DNA from: Flavobacteriales bacterium
GTDB taxonomy: Bacteria > Bacteroidota > Bacteroidia > Flavobacteriales_E > Vicingaceae
DNA length: 63,639 bases
Direction: 5' to 3'
NCBI GenBank assembly: GCA_018608405.1
Contig: JABAZP010000033.1
Coordinates: 78,254-141,892, forward strand
Made by a program: the position numbers and the translations under genes. Shown here piece after piece: positions 56,986 to 63,639 of this stretch; position 1 is the stretch's first letter; each line of letters opens with the position of its first letter. The notes under the pieces are model-generated. The model did no database searches. It was not told the origin of the DNA and worked only from the letters and a program-made list of their open reading frames with translations.

Positions 56986-58266
56986 ATGATTAAAGATAAG
57001 TTGATTGCCGATCTTATAGATGACGAAAGAGACAGACAAACTAGAGGAATTGAATTAATTGCCTCTGAAAATTATGTAAGTGACTCGGTAATGAATGCCA
57101 TGGGCTCTGTGCTCACCAATAAATATGCTGAAGGCTTACCGGGTAAAAGATACTACGGTGGCTGTGAAGTAGTAGATGAGATTGAAAACATTGCAATAGA
57201 CCGTTTAAAACAATTATTTAATGCTGAATGGGCAAACGTTCAGCCTCATTCAGGAGCTCAAGCGAACGCAGCAGTTATGTTGGCTTGTCTGAATGCAGGT
57301 GATTCCATTTTAGGTTTTGATCTTTCTCACGGTGGGCACTTAACACATGGTTCTCCTGTTAATTTTTCAGGAAAACTCTATAAAGCTCATTTCTACGGCG
57401 TAGAAAAAGAAACCGGCAGAATAGATTACGACAAAGTTGAAGCGAAAGCAATGGAAGTAAAACCCAAAATGTTGATTTGTGGTGCATCTTCTTATGTAAG
57501 GGATTGGGATTTCGAGCGATTTAGAGCTATTGCAGACAAAGTTGGTGCAATTTTATTGGCTGATATTTCTCACCCTTCGGGTTTAATTGCCAAAGGAATT
57601 ATGAACGATCCACTTCCTCACTGTCACGTTGTGACAACAACAACTCACAAAACACTACGTGGTCCAAGAGGTGGTGTTATTATGATGGGAAAAGATTTTG
57701 AAAACCCATTTGGATTAAAAAACCCAAAAGGTGAATTAAGAATGATGTCTGCCTTGTTAGACTCGGGTGTTTTCCCTGGAACGCAAGGAGGCCCTTTAGA
57801 ACATGTAATTGCGGCTAAAGCTGTAGCGTTTGGTGAAGCGCTTGAAGATTCATTTATGACTTATATGCTAAAGGTTGCGGAAAATGCAAAAGCAATGGCC
57901 AATGAGTTGATGAAAAGAGGCTACGATGTAGTTTCCGGAGGTACAGAAAATCATTGTATTTTAATTGATTTGAGAAATAAAGACATTAGCGGCAAGAAAG
58001 CAGAACGACTTTTAGGACTTTGCGATATTACTGTGAATAAAAACATGGTACCTTTTGACGATCAATCCCCATTCATTACGTCTGGAATTAGAATTGGAAC
58101 ACCAGCTATAACCACACGAGGCATTGGCTTAGAAACAATACCAACCATTGTAGACTTAATTGACCAAGCGTTAACGATAGACGAAACGTCAACGGAATTT
58201 GCAGGAATTAAACAAAAAGTAAACAATTTAATGTCTCCTTATCCATTATTTAGAGAAGAAGCATAA
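56986..58266 (+). CDS. glyA: serine hydroxymethyltransferase
   Basis: It interconverts serine and glycine with tetrahydrofolate in the cytosol. The 426-residue PLP enzyme has [27 protein letters not shown], and the Schiff-base lysine Lys222 in [14 protein letters not shown], with HPSGLIAKG and [11 protein letters not shown] also present. Length and motifs are standard. It is embedded between the exosortase-associated membrane protein and the exosortase gene, which follows 9 bp later, so it may be cotranscribed with the exosortase. Confidence 0.97.
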   Translation: MIKDKLIADLIDDERDRQTRGIELIASENYVSDSVMNAMGSVLTNKYAEGLPGKRYYGGCEVVDEIENIAIDRLKQLFNAEWANVQPHSGAQANAAVMLACLNAGDSILGFDLSHGGHLTHGSPVNFSGKLYKAHFYGVEKETGRIDYDKVEAKAMEVKPKMLICGASSYVRDWDFERFRAIADKVGAILLADISHPSGLIAKGIMNDPLPHCHVVTTTTHKTLRGPRGGVIMMGKDFENPFGLKNPKGELRMMSALLDSGVFPGTQGGPLEHVIAAKAVAFGEALEDSFMTYMLKVAENAKAMANELMKRGYDVVSGGTENHCILIDLRNKDISGKKAERLLGLCDITVNKNMVPFDDQSPFITSGIRIGTPAITTRGIGLETIPTIVDLIDQALTIDETSTEFAGIKQKVNNLMSPYPLFREEA

Positions 58267-58275
58267 AAGGAACGA

Positions 58276-58812
58276 ATGAAAGAACTCCTGCTCAACTTAA
58301 AGAAGAATAAGAAAGCGATTGTCTTCGTTGCTTCGATGCTAGGAATCTATTTGGGTTTTCAGTCTCTTTATGACTATGTGATCAGTCCAAATACAGCAAT
58401 AGATTCTGTTCTCATCGACTTGATTATTTCACAATCTGAAGGAATCTTGCAATTTTTAGGATATGAACTTCTCACTCCAAACCCAATGTATACAGACCAC
58501 ATGGGAATTAAAGACTCAGCTGGAGTAATTATAGGCACACCTTGTGACGGATTAAGTCTCTTTATTTTATTTACTTCTTTCTTGCTAGTATTTAGTGGCA
58601 AATGGTGGTTCAAAATCATTTACATTCTACTTGGGATTGAGTTAATTCATTTTCTGAACGTAGTTCGGGTCGTGGCGTTGGCTCTCATCGTTAAGTATTC
58701 ACCAGAGTCTCTCGATTTTCACCACTCCTACACGTTTACCCTATTCATCTATTCCATCATCTTTATGGTTTGGATGTTGCGGATTAAGCTTTACAATAAA
58801 TGGAAAGTGTAA
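58276..58812 (+). CDS. exosortase (XrtF/XrtX type)
   Basis: This 178-residue membrane protein is a member of the exosortase/archaeosortase superfamily: cysteine transpeptidase-like enzymes that cut CTERM-tailed proteins at the membrane. The catalytic set is visible as Cys90 in GTPCDGLSLF, Arg131 in NVVRVVAL and His149/150 in FHHSYTF. About five helices fit the size of the short Bacteroidota families. The PIDGG protein at 55992 is the obvious substrate. Which family (XrtF or XrtX) needs profile models. Confidence 0.88.
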   Translation: MKELLLNLKKNKKAIVFVASMLGIYLGFQSLYDYVISPNTAIDSVLIDLIISQSEGILQFLGYELLTPNPMYTDHMGIKDSAGVIIGTPCDGLSLFILFTSFLLVFSGKWWFKIIYILLGIELIHFLNVVRVVALALIVKYSPESLDFHHSYTFTLFIYSIIFMVWMLRIKLYNKWKV

Positions 58813-59212
58813 CAGATAGGCGTATTTGGAAAGAGGAAGTGAATCTCATGAAATTATTCAATCAACCTAAATTCGTCAAAAATTTATAATCAGAGATATA
58901 GATTTTATCCGTTTCTATAAGTTGCTTTTTCACATTTCACAAGTTTACCGTCAATGGACTTCCTACAGAAACACTGCTTTACTATAATACATTTGAAAGC
59001 TTAGAGTTTAATGTTCTCAGGGATAAGCTTTGGTATTGTGAGGCAAAATAAAATGTCGATTAAACGTAAGAGGGAACCTTAGAAGCAAGCAACTCGCAGC
59101 ATCGCTTTTACAAGTACAAAAGATTAAACTTATATTTGAACTATCAAACATCAGATAATGTGTTTTATAATTTAATCAAAAATTATTTTAACCTGTAGCC
59201 ATATTTCACGAC
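58813..59212. other. 400-bp gap with no clear gene
   Basis: No gene with a start is seen. One frame near 58896-59050 stays open for about 50 codons without an ATG, possibly a decayed fragment or chance in AT-rich DNA. From here to gyrB the sequence looks like accessory DNA. Confidence 0.4.
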
Positions 59213-60106
59213 TTGACTTTAAACAAAAAAATAAATACAATTTTTATCAGAGCATTAAATAAATTTAGAATCCTTAATTTATTTAATATTAATGGTGCGA
59301 TTAGTTTAAATAAAAAAACATTTAAAATACCCATCTTACAAAAAATTGGGTTTTCAAATTTATTTATGTCTGAACCATGGATGATTGACATTCTTAAAAT
59401 AGTCTTGCCAATTGAAAACAAAAAATTTATAGATGTTGGTGTAAACATTGGACAAACATTATTAAAACTGAAAAGTGTCTCATCTGAAATTGATTATATA
59501 GGGTTTGAACCTAATCCAATATGTGTAAACTATGCAGCCAAATTGATAAATGAAAATAATTTTGACAATACTCTAATAATTCCCTCAGGAATTTCAGACA
59601 AAAATGAAATGGGGGTATTAAATTTTTTCTCTCAATCAGAGACTGATAGTGCTGCATCTATGATAGAAGATTTTCGCCCCGACCAAAAAACATTTAAGAA
59701 AGAATTTATCCCTCTTTTTAACCTAGATAGTTTAAAAAACAAAATAAACCTTGATTCAATTTCAATCTTAAAAATTGATGTCGAAGGAGCAGAGCTAGAA
59801 GTATTAAATAGCTTTAAAAAAGAAATAGAAGAGAAGAAGCCTATTATACTTATTGAGATATTACCAGTATATAACGCTCAAAATGTGAGAAGAATAGAAA
59901 GGCAAAATAAGATACAAAATATGCTTAAGGATTTTGACTATTCAATTTTTAGAGTCATAAAACAAGATGACATTCTTCTAGATTTACAAGAAATATCAGA
60001 AATTGGAATTCATGGAAATATGAATGATAGTGAATATGTTATGGTTCCGAAAGTAAAGAAGGAAGTATTTAAAAATAATTGCCAACAAAGGCTGAAAAGA
60101 AACTAG
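59213..60106 (+). CDS. FkbM-family methyltransferase in an AT-rich island
   Basis: The 297-residue SAM-dependent methyltransferase has KFIDVGVNIGQTLLKL (motif I, about 79-94), FEPNPICVNYAAK and ILKIDVEGAELEVLNSF, the FkbM hallmark. The start is uncertain: TTG at 59213 opens the long frame, while the first ATG (59366) would remove the N-terminus but keep motif I. Codon use is very AT-rich, and the gene lies between repeats and an IS element away from other glycan genes, which suggests transfer or a decayed cassette. Confidence 0.8.
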   Translation: MTLNKKINTIFIRALNKFRILNLFNINGAISLNKKTFKIPILQKIGFSNLFMSEPWMIDILKIVLPIENKKFIDVGVNIGQTLLKLKSVSSEIDYIGFEPNPICVNYAAKLINENNFDNTLIIPSGISDKNEMGVLNFFSQSETDSAASMIEDFRPDQKTFKKEFIPLFNLDSLKNKINLDSISILKIDVEGAELEVLNSFKKEIEEKKPIILIEILPVYNAQNVRRIERQNKIQNMLKDFDYSIFRVIKQDDILLDLQEISEIGIHGNMNDSEYVMVPKVKKEVFKNNCQQRLKRN

Positions 60107-60156
60107 GTTCAATTCCTACCCTACTGCGCTTAACCAAGTCGCTAGCGGGAATAAGA

Positions 60157-60632
60157 ATGACTATTGAAAGAGGAGTGTAACATGGTAGTGAAAAATTTTC
60201 AATAGATCATGGACTCTTTTACCTTAGACCGAGAGAACTTGCAATAAATAGAAATTACATAAGTTTTGAAAATAAAGACTTAAGATCTGATTTATATACA
60301 AGGTCCACTGCAAGCAACATATCAGAGTCTAAGTCTGGAATTAAATGGACAAAAGGACTCCAATTTGAAATTGAATCTAAATATCAAGCCTTTATAAGAT
60401 ATCATGGTAGCGAGGTAATCAAAATTTGTTTTAAATCGGTTTATGGATATAAAAGAGAAAAATTGCAGAGGTTAGCTTCATAAATGAATATATTACCATA
60501 CAAGTAGACAGAATTTTGTCTCTTTCAGATACCCAAATTCACAGGGAGCATGTAGGCACAAAAAATTACAATACATATTTTGTAACATTCTTGGAGTTAC
60601 ATTGTATTAAAATGGAGAAGCCTACACCTTGA
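60157..60632 (+). pseudogene. frameshifted gene remnant
   Basis: Two open frames together read like one protein: a 100-codon frame (60181-60483) that has no ATG after a stop at 60178 but continues an ATG-led frame at 60157, and a second frame (from 60453 to the TGA at 60630). The join falls in an A-rich run near 60450-60480. A single-base indel plus the TAA would explain it. The product (with SFENKDLRSDLY, GIKWTKGLQFEIES, YNTYFVTFLELH) is not recognised. Confidence 0.5.
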
Positions 60633-60926
60633 GTGAATTTTCATAAAAATTTAGAAATGGCTGTTTGAAATTCAGCTTTAGCTGAATGAGTTGCCGTTTC
60701 ATTCAACGTTTTAGAAGTAATTTTAAAAAAAATTAAATCACGGACTGAGCTTCTTGCCTGCGGCAGGCAGGTTTCGTTCTTTTTGCTCAGTTCCACTGAG
60801 CGGCAGCCGAAGTATCAAAAAGGACAAGAAGAAGAATCTTAACCAGGTAGGTTTTACAAAATTTTATCTAGGTTGAAACTAACCTCTCGGATTTATAATC
60901 TTTGTAACGCAATGAAAAATATATTA

Positions 60927-60988
60927 GTTTGTCACATTGAGTGTTCTTTGTAGCGCAGCGAAAAAGAATGTATCGAAATGCAGACAAA
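60927..60988. repeat. dispersed palindrome-ended repeat, copy 2
   Basis: The core GTCACATTGAGTG...GCAGACAAA is identical to copy 1 at 56758. It is flanked by GTTTGTC and GACAAA ends. Confidence 0.75.
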
Positions 60989-61421
60989 TCAATTAAAATT
61001 CAATTCATTTCATCTAGGTTGATTCACTCAAATTGTGTCTTAAAACAATTCCCATCCCCCTGAGCGATCGAGTTTTTAACGAGATTGTAACGAAGGGAAT
61101 TGGAAATTATTCAAAATAATCGATAGAATTAAGTTTAACTTCTTTTCATTTTTTCGCTACTTAAACTGATGCTCAATATACTATAGAAAACCAAACCAAA
61201 AAGCAATTAGACTAATTTCTTATGTTTTCTTTTTGTGTGGAACAAAAAGAAACAAAAAGTCCACAACTCGATAAAATTTTAAAAAATGCTACGCAGACTG
61301 CGCCAGACCAAACGAACTCGTTTGGAGCTAGCTCAAACTCAAACATCGTTTGATCTTCTATCCCACCCAAGCTTGATTTTTAGAAAATTTAATCTAGGTT
61401 GATTATCATTTAATCATACTG

Positions 61422-61483
61422 GTTTGTCACATTGAGTGTTCTTTGCAGCGCAGCAAAAAGAATGTATCGAAATGCAGACAAAC
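61422..61483. repeat. dispersed palindrome-ended repeat, copy 3
   Basis: It matches copies 1 and 2 except one substitution (TTTGC for TTTGT) and a 1-nt deletion after GCGCAGC. The ends GTTTGTC and GACAAAC form a 7-bp inverted pair. Confidence 0.75.
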
Positions 61484-61514
61484 TTGTTCAACTATAACCA
61501 AATAATCTCATAAA

Positions 61515-61542
61515 AAAAGGCGAATCTTTCGATTCGCCTTTT
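61515..61542 (-). terminator. gyrB terminator, displaced by the IS element
   Basis: AAAAGGCGAATC (61515-61526) and GATTCGCCTTTT (61531-61542) form a perfect 12-bp stem with a 4-nt loop; on the minus strand the hairpin is followed by T residues. Removing the IS would place it about 15 bp after the gyrB stop, so it was almost certainly the gyrB terminator. Confidence 0.85.
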
Positions 61543-61558
61543 AACTCTTATTCAATTA

Positions 61559-61566
61559 TAAATTAA
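61559..61566. repeat. left 8-bp target-site duplication
   Basis: TAAATTAA directly precedes the element's left end (AATGATTATCCGTA) and is repeated at 62551-62558. Confidence 0.85.
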
Positions 61567-62550
61567 AATGATTATCCGTACTTATACCTAAATTCATTTT
61601 TATAACTAACAGAAGCAAATAACAATCTGTTAAAGAGTGATTCACCAAAATATCTTCGATTAAATTTATAACAGAATTCATCAAGGTAACTCTGCAAGTA
61701 TTCCGGCTTTATATCGTGATATGTATTTAACAATTGTCTTTTGGCATTACTGATTGCAATATGAACCCACGGTAATATTTCTCCAACTTTATCTTTTGGT
61801 ATAACTTGTGAATTATGATTAGGAATATAATTTTTGATTTCAGTGTATGAAGTCGAATCATCTGTATCTACCTCAGTGGCATCTGTTGCCAATTCTTTAA
61901 CGCACTTGTTGATGGTTTCCCTAGTTAAATCATCTATAACCTTCATTTTTAAATAACCAACCCTTCTTGGTTTCTTGCCTGGTTTGGGAGATTCAACAAC
62001 TTCGCTTTCAGCCATCACTATCACTTTAGACTTCTTCTGACTTCCCCTTCCTCTTTTTAAAGGCTTATCCTTTTCTTCGGCAGGAATTTCTGTTGAAAAA
62101 TAACCTTCATCTAATTCAATTCTACCTGCTAGTACGTATTCCTCATCTCTAGTTCCCATTGTTTTACGGAGTTTATGAACCATATGCCAAATAGGAGCAT
62201 AACGTTTGTGACCTAATTGACGTTGTATTTCTTTTGCAGAGAAGCTCTTTTTAGTAGAAGTTAGTAAGTACATGGTTATAAACCAATAGCGATAAGGAAG
62301 CTTAGATTTATGTAAGACAGTTCCACTTTTTAAAGTTGTTCTAGTTTTACATTTTTTACATTCGTACTGTTCTTTATCCGATTTCCAGTAATGTTGAGTT
62401 CCGTTACATTTCGCACAGACAACTCCTGCCTGATCTCTATATTCTTTAAACTTATTCTTACAGCTCTGTTCGTCGGGAAACTCTGAAATAAAACTAATTA
62501 GCGACATATAATTACATTTTTAACCTAAGGTAAATATACGGATATTCATT
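61567..62550 (-). mobile_element. IS1595-family insertion sequence, intact copy
   Basis: The 984-bp element has imperfect inverted ends (AATGATTATCCGTA left, AATGAATATCCGTA right after reverse complement) and perfect 8-bp flanking repeats TAAATTAA, the duplication length typical of IS1595. It carries one complete transposase gene. The inverted-repeat core TATCCGTA is shared with the dead copy at 28394. Confidence 0.92.
61572..62507 (-). CDS. IS1595-type transposase
   Basis: The 311-residue protein has an N-terminal zinc ribbon (CAKC and CKKC, about residues 32-57), a helical DNA-binding region SAKEIQRQLGHKRYAPIWHM, and an ISXO2-type catalytic core: Asp in IELDEGYF, Asp in DTDDSTSY, and the C-terminal HIAISNAKRQLL where Asn appears in place of the usual Glu. 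It ends with FCYKFNRRYFGESLFNRLL. The reading frame is intact and the element is bounded by a clean target duplication, so it could be active. Confidence 0.93.
   Translation of the reverse strand: MSLISFISEFPDEQSCKNKFKEYRDQAGVVCAKCNGTQHYWKSDKEQYECKKCKTRTTLKSGTVLHKSKLPYRYWFITMYLLTSTKKSFSAKEIQRQLGHKRYAPIWHMVHKLRKTMGTRDEEYVLAGRIELDEGYFSTEIPAEEKDKPLKRGRGSQKKSKVIVMAESEVVESPKPGKKPRRVGYLKMKVIDDLTRETINKCVKELATDATEVDTDDSTSYTEIKNYIPNHNSQVIPKDKVGEILPWVHIAISNAKRQLLNTYHDIKPEYLQSYLDEFCYKFNRRYFGESLFNRLLFASVSYKNEFRYKYG

Positions 62551-63639
<1,089 letters not shown>

Larger units (their letters stand above)
60633..61558. other. non-coding mosaic of repeats before the IS element
   Basis: No gene is seen. 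It contains two copies of the 60-bp palindrome-ended repeat, three copies of ATCTAGGTTGA (60866, 61012, 61392), and small hairpins (GCCTGCGGCAGGC at 60756, GCTCAGT/ACTGAGC at 60785-60801, CCAAACGA/TCGTTTGG at 61308-61325). The gyrB terminator is at its right end. Confidence 0.6.

Noticed and set aside
61221..61360. short open frame reading as a small protein before the gyrB terminator
   Set aside because: The region resembles recurrent non-coding intergenic DNA of Bacteroidota with hairpins; no start signal or family is evident.

Overview
The window reads as chromosomal DNA of a low-GC member of the Bacteroidota, most likely a marine flavobacterium. The reasons are two type IX secretion (T9SS) cargo proteins (one type B tail, one type A tail), an exosortase with a PID-type sorting tail, a DUF6089 outer-membrane protein, an MnmD-type tRNA methyltransferase, and several TAnnTTTG promoter elements typical of the phylum.

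Layout. (1) 0-21 kb is a housekeeping core: mnmD, a thioredoxin-like protein, a parallel beta-helix lipoprotein, a LuxC-family acyl-CoA reductase divergent from a 2[4Fe-4S] ferredoxin, and a leftward gene string guaB - three SurA/PpiD-type chaperones - moxR. A 1665-residue gliding/T9SS surface protein, an active/inactive M16 peptidase pair and a DUF6089 protein follow. (2) 21.5-51.3 kb is a leftward surface polysaccharide locus of about 27 genes. It holds a Wzc-type tyrosine kinase with a (Gly-Tyr)11 tail, a nonulosonic-acid set (NeuB, SpsF-like cytidylyltransferase, KdsC-like phosphatase), a sugar-amidation trio (WbpG, HisF-like, HisH-like), a Wzx flippase, a probable Wzy polymerase, WecB, a Gmd-like dehydratase, about ten glycosyltransferases, three left-handed beta-helix acyltransferases, two FkbM methyltransferases and a sulfotransferase. 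It also carries a dead IS1595-type element and a truncated glycosyltransferase. (3) 51.8-58.8 kb, rightward, holds a T9SS cargo protein with a 545-bp internal duplication and an exosortase mini-system: a 77-residue PIDGG-tailed protein, a four-helix membrane protein and the exosortase, with glyA embedded. (4) 58.8-62.5 kb is an AT-rich, mostly non-coding mosaic with an FkbM methyltransferase, a frameshifted gene remnant, dispersed palindromic repeats and an intact IS1595-type element. That element landed exactly on the gyrB stop codon. (5) gyrB enters from the right edge and is incomplete at its 5' end.

How it fits together: the locus in (2) should make and export a capsule or O-antigen containing an amidated or nonulosonic acid sugar, with chain length governed by Wzc. 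T9SS and the exosortase would place proteins on the same surface. The initiating sugar-phosphate transferase and a Wza channel are not in the window. All product names come from reading motifs and recalling families; no database search was run.
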